Shown here one piece after another: positions 1 to 7,173 of a DNA stretch of 14,546 nucleotides. This stretch comes from SG8-41 sp035259205 (GTDB lineage Bacteria > Pseudomonadota > Gammaproteobacteria > Burkholderiales > SG8-41). The stretch lies in NCBI GenBank assembly GCA_035259205.1, contig DATFWO010000291.1, positions 1-14,546 of the forward strand. The letters run 5' to 3'. Position 1 is the first letter of the stretch. Every line of letters starts with the position of its first letter. The position numbers were made by a program, and so were the translations under genes. The notes under the pieces are model-generated. The model saw only the letters and a program-made list of their open reading frames with translations, was not told the origin of the DNA and ran no database searches.

Positions 1-674
1 TCGCGCGGCGCGCCTTCTACGATGATGCTCCCGCGGTCCAGGATCGCGACGCGATGACACAGCCGCTCTGCCTCGTCCATGAAGTGCGTAGTGAGGAAAA
101 TAGTCTTGCCTTGATTGAGCAGCTGCCTCAGCCGCTCCCAAATCACATGCCGGGCCTGTGGATCGAGACCTGTGGTGGGCTCGTCCATGAAAATGAGATC
201 GGGGTCGTTGACGAGGGAACGCGCGAGCGTGAGACGCCGCTTCATTCCGCCGGACAGCGTCTGGATGCGCGATCCCGCGCGCGCCTCGAGGCCGGCGAAG
301 GCTATCAGCGCCGGAATGCGGCTGCGTATCGCGGCGTCGGACATTCCGAAATAGCGGCCGTACACCAGCAGATTTTCCTCAACTGTGAAGTCCGGATCGA
401 GATTGTCGGCCTGCGGCACGACTCCGATGCGGCGCCGGGCCTCCAGCGCCCGCTCCGGCACCGGGAACGAGAGCACCTCGATCGTTCCGCCGTCAGGATC
501 GATCAAGCCCAGGCACAAACGCAGTGTCGTGGTCTTCCCGGCGCCGTTCGGGCCGAGCAATCCAAAGCATTCTCCGGCTCTGAGGTCGAGGTCTATGCCA
601 GCCACGACGTCGTGACCGGCATAGCGCTTTCGCAAACCCGCGGTGCGTAGATGAACGACCGGCTCGGAAACCAT
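1..674 (-). CDS. NodI-like ABC transporter ATP-binding protein (partial, C-terminus outside window)
   Basis: This is the nucleotide-binding subunit of an ABC exporter of the NodI/DRA type, which hydrolyses ATP on the cytoplasmic face to drive a partner permease. Read on the minus strand from the ATG at 674, about 224 residues are visible before the window edge. I can see Walker A GPNGAGKTT (41-49), the Q-loop in VVPQADNLDPDF (Gln88), the signature LSGGM (140-144), Walker B LIFMDE (160-165) followed by PTTGLDPQ, and the switch His197 in TTHFMDEAERL. The PQADNLDPDFTVEENLLVYG stretch resembles NodI-type ATPases. It starts 17 bp after the hydrolase stop, so the two are probably co-transcribed, and the permease (NodJ-like) would be expected just beyond the left edge. 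The substrate cannot be told from sequence; nodulation is not implied. Confidence 0.93.
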   Translation of the reverse strand, partial: MVSEPVVHLRTAGLRKRYAGHDVVAGIDLDLRAGECFGLLGPNGAGKTTTLRLCLGLIDPDGGTIEVLSFPVPERALEARRRIGVVPQADNLDPDFTVEENLLVYGRYFGMSDAAIRSRIPALIAFAGLEARAGSRIQTLSGGMKRRLTLARSLVNDPDLIFMDEPTTGLDPQARHVIWERLRQLLNQGKTIFLTTHFMDEAERLCHRVAILDRGSIIVEGAPR

Positions 675-691
675 CGAAGACGGGGCGCCGC

Positions 692-1291
692 TTATGTTTT
701 CGGCGCTTCGCGCTGAAAATACCGCGCCACGATGTCGGACAGCACGTTGAGCCGACCATGGAAAAAATGCTCGCCGCCCGGCACCACCACCACCGGCAGA
801 CTCTGTGGCCGGGCCCAGTCGAACACCGCAGCCAGCGGCACGACGTCGTCGCGCTCGCCGTGTATCACCAGCGTGTCGGCGGCTACGGATTCGGCCGGAA
901 AGCGGTTCACCGCGGGCCCCACCAGCACCAGGCGTTCGGGCTTCAGTCGCTTCGCAACCCGCGTCTGCACGAAGCTTCCGAACGAAAAGCCGGCCAGCAC
1001 CAGCGGCAGCTCACCATAGCCCTGCCTGAGATGCGCAGCGACCGCCAGCAGATCGTCGGTTTCTCCGAGGCCGGAGTCGAACACGCCGGCGGACGCGCCG
1101 ACGCCACGGAAATTGGGCCGTGCAGCGACGTAGCCGAGCGCAAAGAAAACCTTGGCGAGCGTCGTCACGACCTTGTTGTCCTTGGTGCCGCCCTGCACCG
1201 GATTGGGATGCGCGATGAGGGCGATGCCGCGCCGGTCGCCGCCGGGGTCGTTCACGTCGGTCTCAATTTTCCCCGCCGGACCGTCTATCAT
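692..1291 (-). CDS. alpha/beta hydrolase (COG2945-type)
   Basis: Cytoplasmic serine hydrolase of the alpha/beta fold, about 199 residues, substrate unknown. The catalytic elements are visible: nucleophile elbow GFSFGS (Ser103), acidic residue in GERDDVVP (about 147-148) and His175 in GGEHFFHG. The early AHPNPVQGGTKDNKV and ARPNFRGVGAS stretches are typical of this family. The frame stays open upstream to an ATG at 1432, but those 47 extra residues (with PRPASRMPSV- and SRPASHVPSV-like stretches) are translations of short GTGACTGG repeats and are unlikely to be protein. I therefore chose the ATG at 1291, giving MIDGPAGKIETDV. No good Shine-Dalgarno precedes it, and a CTG or other start a few codons upstream (LRRLM) is possible. 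Stop TAA. The ABC ATPase follows after 17 bp. Confidence 0.88.
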   Translation of the reverse strand: MIDGPAGKIETDVNDPGGDRRGIALIAHPNPVQGGTKDNKVVTTLAKVFFALGYVAARPNFRGVGASAGVFDSGLGETDDLLAVAAHLRQGYGELPLVLAGFSFGSFVQTRVAKRLKPERLVLVGPAVNRFPAESVAADTLVIHGERDDVVPLAAVFDWARPQSLPVVVVPGGEHFFHGRLNVLSDIVARYFQREAPKT

Positions 1292-1486
1292 CAGTCGCCG
1301 CAGTGACGAAGCGGGTGGCGGGCGGACGTCCACGGAAGGCATGCGACTGGCAGGACGTGGCTGATACTGCGTGACTGATGGAACGTGACTGGCAGGGCGT
1401 GACTGGAAAAGCGCAAGGTTACGGCACGTCAATGGTGCGGCGCCTCACGCCGCATCAGTCACGAAGGACCAGTCACGAGTCACCAG
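1292..1486. repeat. intergenic gap with GTGACTGG-type short repeats forming a foldback
   Basis: This gap between the ferredoxin stop and the hydrolase start holds copies of the motif CGTGACTGG in one orientation (1384-1392 and 1398-1406, with degenerate copies near 1341-1380) and its complement CCAGTCACG in the other (1469-1477, 1483-1490). The arms 1385-1406 and 1469-1490 (the last four bases run into the ferredoxin stop region) can pair over 22 positions with one 5-nt mismatched block. CGTGACTGATG at 1370-1380 and CATCAGTCACG at 1453-1463 form a second perfect 11-bp inverted pair. Read in one direction the units are heptamers such as GTGACTG, GTGACTC, GTGACTG. A related heptamer run lies at 12456-12483. 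No gene is seen here; the element probably acts in RNA structure or is a dispersed non-coding repeat. Confidence 0.7.
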
Positions 1487-1804
1487 TCACTGTGGCTCGA
1501 GAAGGAGCCGCTCGACGACGCGGCCGTTGACCAGATGCTCGTCCACGATCTCGTCGATATCCTCCTGATCCACGTAGGTGTACCACACCGCCTCGGGATA
1601 GACGACGATTACGGGGCCCTGCTCGCAGCGGTCGAGACAGCCGGCCTGGTTGATTCGTACCTTGCCAGGGCCGGAGAGCTTGAGGCTCTTCACGCGGTCT
1701 TTGGCGTAGTCGCGCATCGCATGCGCTCCCTGATTATTGCAGCACTGCTTGCCTTCCTGGCGCTGGTTGCAGCAGAAAAACACGTGTCGTTCGTAATAAT
1801 TCAT
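1487..1804 (-). CDS. thioredoxin-like [2Fe-2S] ferredoxin
   Basis: Small electron-transfer protein of 105 residues with a thioredoxin-like fold binding one [2Fe-2S] cluster, in the same family as the Azotobacter/Aquifex thioredoxin-like ferredoxins and NuoE C-terminal domains. Visible ligands are Cys11 (in FFCCNQR), Cys21 or Cys22, Cys56 and Cys60 (in INQAGCLDRCEQGP). The VVYPEAVWYTYVDQEDIDEIVDEHL tail is typical of betaproteobacterial members; two doubled cysteine pairs (11-12 and 21-22) leave the exact ligand set open. Length fits the family. The start at 1804 has an AGGA Shine-Dalgarno about 5-8 nt upstream, and a TATAAT-like -10 lies at 1877-1882. The redox partner is unknown. Confidence 0.92.
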   Translation of the reverse strand: MNYYERHVFFCCNQRQEGKQCCNNQGAHAMRDYAKDRVKSLKLSGPGKVRINQAGCLDRCEQGPVIVVYPEAVWYTYVDQEDIDEIVDEHLVNGRVVERLLLEPQ

Positions 1805-1876
1805 GACTTCCTGTCTGACGTCGAATGGAGCGGCGGCTCGGATTGAGCCGGAAATGAACCGGGGTGCGTGCCGCCA

Positions 1877-1882
1877 ATTATA
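1877..1882 (-). promoter_or_regulatory. candidate -10 element (TATAAT) for the ferredoxin gene
   Basis: Read on the minus strand the hexamer is a perfect TATAAT, in a locally AT-rich spot, about 70 bp upstream of the ferredoxin ATG and just after the end of the VanZ gene. No convincing -35 hexamer lies 16-18 bp upstream, so this is only a partial promoter match. Confidence 0.4.
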
Positions 1883-1936
1883 AATGATGACGGCAAATCC
1901 TGCGATGCCGGACCCCCGGCAACCATGTCGAACGTC

Positions 1937-3088
1937 TCATGTCCTTCTGCGTTCGAACAATGCGCTGAGGAGGTACGCAACGGCGAGCAACGGCCACAAC
2001 TCGGAGAGCGCGCGCGCGAACGCCGAAAAGCTCAAGTAGTGGCTCGCGCCGCCGGCGATGAATTGGCGAGGGATACTCTGGTAAGGATTGTCCGGAGCGA
2101 GATTGATCGCAACGGTGGCGGCAAGTATGCAGAGCGCCGCCAGGGCGAGTTGAACACGCCGCGGCACCGACACCAGCGCATAGAGCGCGAGCCAGCCAGC
2201 GAGCAGACCGAACGAAATCCCGGGTGTGAGCCAAACGAACGGGTGCGCCGCCTTGCCGAGCGCGGCGGCGACGGTCTTGAGCACGAGTCCGGCGCCTGCT
2301 ACCACCGCCGTTATCAGCATCGGCCGCGCTCCGGGCCGCATCAGCGCTGCCACGGTGAGCCCGAGACCGACGAGGTTGAGGAATACGACTATCGCTTCGG
2401 TCGCAAGGACGAGTTGCGGCGAGTGAACGGCGTAGACCGGCAAGTCGAACATGGCGCGCATTGCGCCGGTGCCGAACAGCTGCGTGGTGGGATTCAGCTG
2501 GGTAGGTATCCACAGACACGTGATCACAAAGCCGACGTCGGCGAGCATGCCTTCCTTGAACAGGCGGTGACGCCATGCATGCAGCCCCTTGCCGAAGGGG
2601 CGCGAAGGCGCGAACAGCGGGGCGGCCATCGCACCGATCAGCGCACCCAGGCCATTGGTGAGAAGATCGACATTGGAGGCGATGCGGGAGGGCAGGAACA
2701 TCTGCACGGCTTCCATCGAGAGGCTGACCCCAGCCGCGAAAAACGCCGCCGCGAGCGCACCGAGCGCAGCGCCGTAGCGCGCTCCGCACCCGATCGAGAG
2801 CAGAAATCCCAGGGGGACGTAGGCTGCAATGTTCACGAGGATGTCCTCCAGCGTGATATAGCGCGGCCACGGCGCGGTGAGGAACCGCAGGATCTCGTCC
2901 GGCGGCATGCGCCAGCCGCGGAAGGGCTGCACGCTGGCGTAGACGACGACCAGAAGATAAGCTACGGCGAGTATCCAGGCGAGCCGCACGCTGTGAGCGG
3001 AAAATCCGCCGCGGCGGGCGTCGGCCTGCGCTTCCTGCTCACGGGTCGGCCGGTTCATGGCGCCGCCGGAGGAAAATCGAAGCGTCAT
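1937..3088 (-). CDS. VanZ-like family membrane protein
   Basis: Polytopic inner-membrane protein of 383 residues. The VanZ-like core is at roughly residues 80-165, with the conserved run VNIAAYVPLGFLLS, the helix SLSMEAVQMFLPSR and the stretch SNVDLLTNGLGALIG. One membrane segment precedes it (about 35-52) and about five to six follow. VanZ itself is linked to teicoplanin resistance, but the wider family is found in many envelope contexts and its biochemical role is not established, so no substrate is given. The ATG at 3088 is the longest start; the ATG at 3058 (MNRPTREQEA) is equally possible, neither having a clear ribosome binding site. It diverges from the DHH phosphoesterase gene across a 105-bp gap and runs toward the ferredoxin gene on the same strand. 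Stop TGA. Confidence 0.88.
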   Translation of the reverse strand: MTLRFSSGGAMNRPTREQEAQADARRGGFSAHSVRLAWILAVAYLLVVVYASVQPFRGWRMPPDEILRFLTAPWPRYITLEDILVNIAAYVPLGFLLSIGCGARYGAALGALAAAFFAAGVSLSMEAVQMFLPSRIASNVDLLTNGLGALIGAMAAPLFAPSRPFGKGLHAWRHRLFKEGMLADVGFVITCLWIPTQLNPTTQLFGTGAMRAMFDLPVYAVHSPQLVLATEAIVVFLNLVGLGLTVAALMRPGARPMLITAVVAGAGLVLKTVAAALGKAAHPFVWLTPGISFGLLAGWLALYALVSVPRRVQLALAALCILAATVAINLAPDNPYQSIPRQFIAGGASHYLSFSAFARALSELWPLLAVAYLLSALFERRRT

Positions 3089-3193
3089 CCGTGAACCCGC
3101 TGGCGCTGACAGACGCGCATCTCGAAGCGCGCCCGGCTGCGCACGCTGAGTTCGAATGTGCCTGTGAATAGGCCGGGTCTATGTGGACACCTT

Positions 3194-4150
3194 ATGCAAT
3201 TCTATGACATCTTCAATGGCGACGCCGACGGCCTTTGCGCGCTGCAGCAGCTGCGGCTCGAGGAGCCGCGCTCCAGTGTCCTCGTCACCGGCGTCAAGCG
3301 CGACATTCAACTCCTTGCGAGAGTGCACGCCGAGGCGGGCGACGAGCTGACGGTACTCGACATCGCGCTTTCCCGCAACGCGGAAGACCTCGCCCGGCTG
3401 CTGGCGAGCGGCGTGCGCTGCCGCTATTTCGACCATCACGCGGCCGGAACGATACCGCGGCATCCCAACCTCAGCACTTTCATCGACGCCTCCCCGGACG
3501 TCTGCACGAGCCTGCTCGTCGACCGCTACCTCAGCGGGCGCCAGCGGTTGTGGGCCGTCGTGGCGGCGTTCGGTGACAATCTGGCGGAACCGGCATTGCG
3601 TGCCGCGGCCTCACTTGAGCTCGAGGAGGGCGACGTGCTGCGCCTGCGGGAACTGGGCGAGGCGATCAACTACAACGCCTACGGCGAGACGACCGGCGAT
3701 CTCAACTACCACCCGGCAGATCTGTTCGAAACGATGAGGCAGTTTCGCGACCCGCGGGAATTCATCGACAGCGAGCCGATCTTCGACGTATTGCGCGCCG
3801 CCTGCCTCGATGATCTCGACCGCGCTCTGCGCATCCGGCCCGAGATCGCGACTGACCGCTACACGATCGTCGTCCTTCCGGACGCCGCCTGGAGCAGGCG
3901 GGTCCACGGTATCTTCGGCAACCGTCTCGCGACAAGGAACCCGGAGCGCGCGCACGCCGTGCTGGTGGCGAAACCGGGCGGCTATCTGGTCAGCGTGCGC
4001 GCTCCCGTCGCGCGGCCGCAGGGAGCGGATGCTCTGTGCGCCAGATTCGACACCGGAGGCGGAAGAGCCGGAGCGGCGGGCATCAGCTTCCTGCCCGAGT
4101 CGGAGTTGAAGACTTTTTTCGCCGAATTCGAGCAGCGGTTCTCTGCCTGA
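3194..4150 (+). CDS. DHH-family phosphoesterase
   Basis: Cytoplasmic DHH-superfamily protein of 318 residues, expected to be a metal-dependent phosphodiesterase acting on short oligonucleotides or a related phosphoester. Metal-binding motifs are visible: FNGDADG at 7-13 (Asn where many members have His), Asp56 in VLDIALS, and the defining DHH at 80-82. The C-terminal DHHA1-like signature is GGGRAGAAG near residue 285, where GGGH is more common; the His-to-Arg change seems usual in this betaproteobacterial subgroup, from memory. An upstream in-frame ATG at 3158 exists, but MQFYDIFNGDADG at 3194 is where family proteins normally begin. The gene ends convergently 21 bp from the selenoprotein stop. 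Members of this subgroup are sometimes labelled acetyltransferase in databases, which the motifs do not support. True substrate unknown. Confidence 0.88.
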   Translation: MQFYDIFNGDADGLCALQQLRLEEPRSSVLVTGVKRDIQLLARVHAEAGDELTVLDIALSRNAEDLARLLASGVRCRYFDHHAAGTIPRHPNLSTFIDASPDVCTSLLVDRYLSGRQRLWAVVAAFGDNLAEPALRAAASLELEEGDVLRLRELGEAINYNAYGETTGDLNYHPADLFETMRQFRDPREFIDSEPIFDVLRAACLDDLDRALRIRPEIATDRYTIVVLPDAAWSRRVHGIFGNRLATRNPERAHAVLVAKPGGYLVSVRAPVARPQGADALCARFDTGGGRAGAAGISFLPESELKTFFAEFEQRFSA

Positions 4151-4171
4151 GCATCCGGCCGGCTCGCGCGC

Positions 4172-4765
4172 TCACTTCAAAGCGTCGAGGGCAGCCCTCG
4201 TCTCATTATTGCTCGGACGCTGCGTATGGTCCCTGTCGATCCGCATCCAGGCTATGCGCCCGGACTTGTCGATGACGACCGTCGTCGGCCAGGGTATGCC
4301 TTCCTGCCTGAGCTTCAGATAACGCGGATCCTGCAGGCCGTAGGCGTCGATCACCTTGTGCTGCGGATCGGCAAGCAGCGGGAACGCGATCGTTCCACGC
4401 CCGTCTCTGGCGATCTTCTCCATGAAGCCCTTGCTCTGTTCGTGGGTGTCCACGCTGATGCCCCACAGCGCGGTCTGCTCGCCCGGCTTGAGAAGGGATC
4501 TCAACTCGGCAAACTGCCGAGTGCAGTGCGGTCACCAGTAGCCGCGGTAGAACACCAGCACTACCGGTCGCTTGCCGCGCTCGGCGGAAAGGGCGTGGCT
4601 CCGGCCCTCCTGGTCTTCGAGCGTGAATTCGGGAGCGATCTCGCCCGTGCCAACCGGCGCGCTGCGCTTCTCGCCGGTAGCGGCTGGCTGGTCGGCCGCT
4701 GCCACGGCCATCGGCGCGACAGCGCACACAGCAAGCACGAGCCCGAGGACAATTTTCGTGATCAT
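4172..4765 (-). CDS. putative secreted peroxiredoxin-like selenoprotein (in-frame TGA = Sec78)
   Basis: Thiol/selenol-dependent peroxidase or thiol oxidoreductase of the AhpC/TSA (redoxin) superfamily, 197 residues if the TGA at 4532-4534 is read through. Residues 1-24 form a signal peptide (hydrophobic core, then AVA-AA), so it acts in the periplasm. After it come APEFTLEDQEGR, the catalytic FYRGYW-U78-PHC81, SVDTHEQSKGF, ADPQHKVIDAYGL and the cis-Pro loop GIPWPTTVVIDKSGRI. Relatives have Cys where the TGA lies (FYRG-W-C-P-x-C). Frame and family similarity continue without a shift on both sides of the TGA, and a SECIS-like hairpin follows it. Ordinary gene callers would give a 77-residue stub (4532-4765) and a 110-residue piece starting at a TTG at 4504. 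It is the third gene after the symporter and the small membrane protein. The alternatives are a point nonsense mutation or a base error of TGC/TGT to TGA; the hairpin makes Sec the better reading. Confidence 0.82.
4504..4534 (-). promoter_or_regulatory. SECIS-like element with its Sec UGA codon
   Basis: On the minus strand the UGA (4532-4534) is followed by 9 nt, then a perfect 8-bp stem: ACUCGGCA (4522-4515), loop GUU (4514-4512), UGCCGAGU (4511-4504). Known bacterial SECIS elements lie directly downstream of the UGA inside the coding region, have a G (often GU) at the start of a small apical loop, and place that loop about 16-37 nt from the UGA. Here the loop starts 17 nt after the UGA and begins with GU. 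SelB would bind it to deliver Sec-tRNA. No bulged U as in E. coli fdhF was seen. Confidence 0.72.
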
Positions 4766-4808
4766 GGTGAACTCGGCGATTTTACTAGATGTTGGAGGAT
4801 TGCGGCCT

Positions 4809-5363
4809 TTAACCGGGCCGCGCGCCCGTCGCGAGCGCTTCGCGCCGTACGATGCGTAACACGTTCATCTCGATGATCACCAGGGCGGCCAGCCACAATA
4901 ATGCGTCGTAAGCGTCGAACCATTCACCCTGCCAGATCCAGGCCAGGACCAGCATGCCCAGCCCGGCGTAGAACACCGTCGCTGCGGCCGTGAACCCGAC
5001 CCGGTGCCGGGACGCTGCCCGCGTATAGCGCACCTGGAACTCCAGCAGCACCACGATTGCGATCCAGAGCCCGCTGTTGGCGGCATCGAGCCATTCCTTC
5101 TCCCGTGCGTAGCCGATCGCAGCCGCGACGACGGCGGCGGCGGCGGCGAACCGCGCACTGCGAATGGCAACCGCAGCCCAGCCCTGCCCAATTCGCTCTC
5201 CGAAATCTGTTTCGAGCTCGAATAGGACGAGCAGAGTGAGCCAGGCGGCCGAGTCGAGTGTTTCACTTATCGTGCCCGACGCGACATAGATCGCGGTGTT
5301 GCAGGCGAGGAGCGCGAACACTGCGCCCTTCATCCACAGGTGACGCGGCGCGGCCGGGGGCAT
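4809..5363 (-). CDS. small integral membrane protein with three two-helix repeats
   Basis: Hydrophobic protein of 184 residues, not assigned to a known family. It contains three similar units about 57 residues apart, each with an Asp after a short loop and then a helix ending in a Glu: ETLDSAAWLTLLVLFELET (Asp37, Glu49), EWLDAANSGLWIAIVVLLEF (Asp93, Glu108) and EWFDAYDALLWLAALVIIEM (Asp150, Glu165). Each unit appears to carry two membrane segments, giving about six in total. The start at 5363 is chosen because the frame farther upstream overlaps the symporter gene; ATG 5333 (MKGAVFALL) is an alternative, and neither has a strong ribosome binding site. It lies 28 bp after the symporter stop and 43 bp before the selenoprotein ATG, so the three are probably one transcript. 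Buried acidic residues could suit ion or cofactor contact, but function is unknown. Confidence 0.78.
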   Translation of the reverse strand: MPPAAPRHLWMKGAVFALLACNTAIYVASGTISETLDSAAWLTLLVLFELETDFGERIGQGWAAVAIRSARFAAAAAVVAAAIGYAREKEWLDAANSGLWIAIVVLLEFQVRYTRAASRHRVGFTAAATVFYAGLGMLVLAWIWQGEWFDAYDALLWLAALVIIEMNVLRIVRREALATGARPG

Positions 5364-5391
5364 CAAGAGGCGCCGTTGCGCGCTTTCCCTG

Positions 5392-6831
5392 CTAGGCGAT
5401 CTCGGGTTTCGCGCCAATGCCGCCATACCACTGCGGCAGCAGCGATCCCAGTGCCATCCCGATGATCGCTGCGGCGAGCCCGGCGAGCTGCGGCGGTATC
5501 GTTCCATCCGCGGCGAGCACTTCCATCAGGATCCAGCTTCCGATCCCGAAGGCGACGGAAAGGATCGCACCCTGGGCCGTCGCGCGGCTCCACAATATGC
5601 CGGCGGCGAGCGGCACGAAGGCGCCGACGAGCGTCACCTTGTAGGCGTTCTGCACCATCTCGTACATCGTGCTCCTGGAATTGAGCGCGAAGAGCAGCGC
5701 CGCCATCGAGAACAGCACCAGCACCGTGCGCAACGTCACCAGGAACTGGCGATCGTTCATCCGCGGCCAGAACGGCCGGAGCGCATTCTCGGTGAACAAC
5801 GCGGTCGGTGCGAGCAGCGCCCCGCTCGCCGTTGAGAGGATCGCCGAAAGCAGTGCGCCGAAGAACATGACCTGCGCCCACAGCGGGGTGCGGTTGAGGA
5901 TCAACTCGGGAAGTATCCGTTGCACTTCCCTCGGATCGCCGGAGTTGAAGAGCGCCGCTTGCGACGGATCGATGAGCAGCGCCGAGTAGGCGATGAAAAT
6001 CGGCACGAATGCAAAGCAGAAGTAAACGACCCCTCCGGTGAGGGTGCCTCGGACGGCCGTGCCCTCGTCCTTGGCTGACGTCACGCGCTGGAACACGTCC
6101 TGCTGCGGTATGGATCCCAGAGCGAGCGTCGTCCACGCCGTCAGGAAGGCCAGCCATTCCTTGGTGCCACCCTTGGGCCAGAACTCGAACTTGCCGGCTT
6201 CCGCCGCCGCTGTGACGACCTTGCCCGCGCCGCCGGCCATGTCGCCCACCAGCCCGGCGATGGCGGCGAGGCCCACGATGATCATCACCGACTGGAAGAG
6301 GTCGGTCAGCGCAACCGACCACATGCCGCCCCAGATCGTGTACACGAGGACCACTACGGTACCGAGCAAAATGCCGTGATTGAGCGAGATCGCCCCCTGC
6401 GACAGCACCGAGAACGCGAGACCGAGTGCGGTCAACTGGGCGGAAGTCCAGCCCAGGTACGAAGCAGTGATTGCGAGACTCGTGGCGATCTCGATCGGCT
6501 TGCCGTAGCGCTTGCGGTAGAAATCACCGATCGTAAGCAGATCCATGCGATAGAAGGTGCGCGCGAAGAACAGCGCGACGAACACCAGGCAGAACGAGGA
6601 GCCGAAGGGATCCGCGATGATGCCGCCGAGTCCGTCCTTGGCGAAGGTGGCCGAGACCGAGAGCACCGTCTCCGCGCCGAACCACGTTGCGAATACCGTG
6701 GCCGCGTTGATGTACAGGGGCAGACTCCGCCCGGCGACCACATAGTCCTTCGAATTGTGCACCCGCCGCGCCGCCCAGAGGCCGATCGCGATCGAGACCA
6801 CGAGATAGAGCACCACGAACGAAAGGAGCAT
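5392..6831 (-). CDS. sodium:solute symporter family (SSS) transporter
   Basis: Inner-membrane carrier of 479 residues with about 12-13 membrane helices, of the SSS/PutP family that couples solute uptake to sodium. Supporting stretches are the N-terminal helix and loop VHNSKDYVVAGRSLPLY, the following ATWFGAETVLSVS, the mid-region VYTIWGGMWSVALTDLFQ, the family motif GSIPQQDVFQRVTSAKDE, and the helix MFFGALLSAILSTASGALLA. These match SSS members in order and spacing; length is in the family range. The substrate cannot be assigned from sequence. The ATG at 6831 gives a first helix directly, but lacks a good Shine-Dalgarno. It is the first gene of a likely three-gene run (small membrane protein, selenoprotein) and is divergent from the histidine kinase. 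Confidence 0.92.
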   Translation of the reverse strand: MLLSFVVLYLVVSIAIGLWAARRVHNSKDYVVAGRSLPLYINAATVFATWFGAETVLSVSATFAKDGLGGIIADPFGSSFCLVFVALFFARTFYRMDLLTIGDFYRKRYGKPIEIATSLAITASYLGWTSAQLTALGLAFSVLSQGAISLNHGILLGTVVVLVYTIWGGMWSVALTDLFQSVMIIVGLAAIAGLVGDMAGGAGKVVTAAAEAGKFEFWPKGGTKEWLAFLTAWTTLALGSIPQQDVFQRVTSAKDEGTAVRGTLTGGVVYFCFAFVPIFIAYSALLIDPSQAALFNSGDPREVQRILPELILNRTPLWAQVMFFGALLSAILSTASGALLAPTALFTENALRPFWPRMNDRQFLVTLRTVLVLFSMAALLFALNSRSTMYEMVQNAYKVTLVGAFVPLAAGILWSRATAQGAILSVAFGIGSWILMEVLAADGTIPPQLAGLAAAIIGMALGSLLPQWYGGIGAKPEIA

Positions 6832-7173
6832 AGTGGAAGGTGCCCGTGCGCAGGCAGGCGCACATTATGACGGAATTTTCGGCGAGGTCGCTGACGTTCC
6901 GATAGAACTCGCCCCGACGTCCCAGCGCTCGTGCACCGCGCGCAGCGCGTATACCGCCCGCGAAGCCGCGATGACCCGTTTTCGCCCGCCCTGAAGGGTG
7001 ATTTGCCCCGCCCGTGCGCGGCAATTCACCCATCCCAAGAGCGGGCTCGCCAACGCAGCAATCCTTGATCCAGATCAAAGATCGCGCAGCACAGCGGCGC
7101 AAGATGCGTTCCGGCACCGTATCGAGCTGCGTTGCCGCGCGGGGTTTGCGCGTGGCGGCGATTGCAGGCCGAG
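6832..7173. other. 342-bp divergent intergenic region between symporter and histidine kinase
   Basis: No convincing gene is seen. A 62-codon minus-strand frame (6865-7053) is open but has no recognisable content or ribosome binding site. The region holds the FNR-type box at 7065-7078 and a weak -10-like CATAAT (minus strand, 6864-6869) about 33 bp before the symporter ATG, without a matching -35. No sigma54 -24/-12 pair with correct spacing was found on the plus strand. Confidence 0.6.
7065..7078. promoter_or_regulatory. FNR/Anr-type binding site (TTGAT-N4-ATCAA)
   Basis: The site TTGATCCAGATCAA is a perfect palindromic match to the FNR/Anr consensus TTGAT-N4-ATCAA. Its centre is about 102 bp upstream of the kinase start and 240 bp upstream of the symporter start. 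If it activates the kinase operon from the classical -41.5 position, transcription would start near 7113. It implies oxygen-responsive control of one or both divergent units. No strong -10 was seen at the predicted distance. Confidence 0.6.

Noticed and set aside
1292..1432. N-terminal extension of the hydrolase to the ATG at 1432
   Set aside because: The extra codons cover repeat DNA and add no family similarity.
1868..3094. 408-codon plus-strand open frame opposite the VanZ gene
   Set aside because: Arg/Glu/Gln/His-rich composition typical of an antisense frame in GC-rich DNA; the minus strand encodes a clear membrane protein.
4532..4765. Separate 77-residue gene ending in FYRGYW, and a second gene starting at the TTG at 4504
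   Set aside because: Both lie in one frame and together make one complete redoxin domain; the break falls on the catalytic residue and is better explained by Sec.
7152..7165. Sigma54 -24/-12 promoter before the kinase
   Set aside because: The GG to GC spacing is 8 nt instead of 10.
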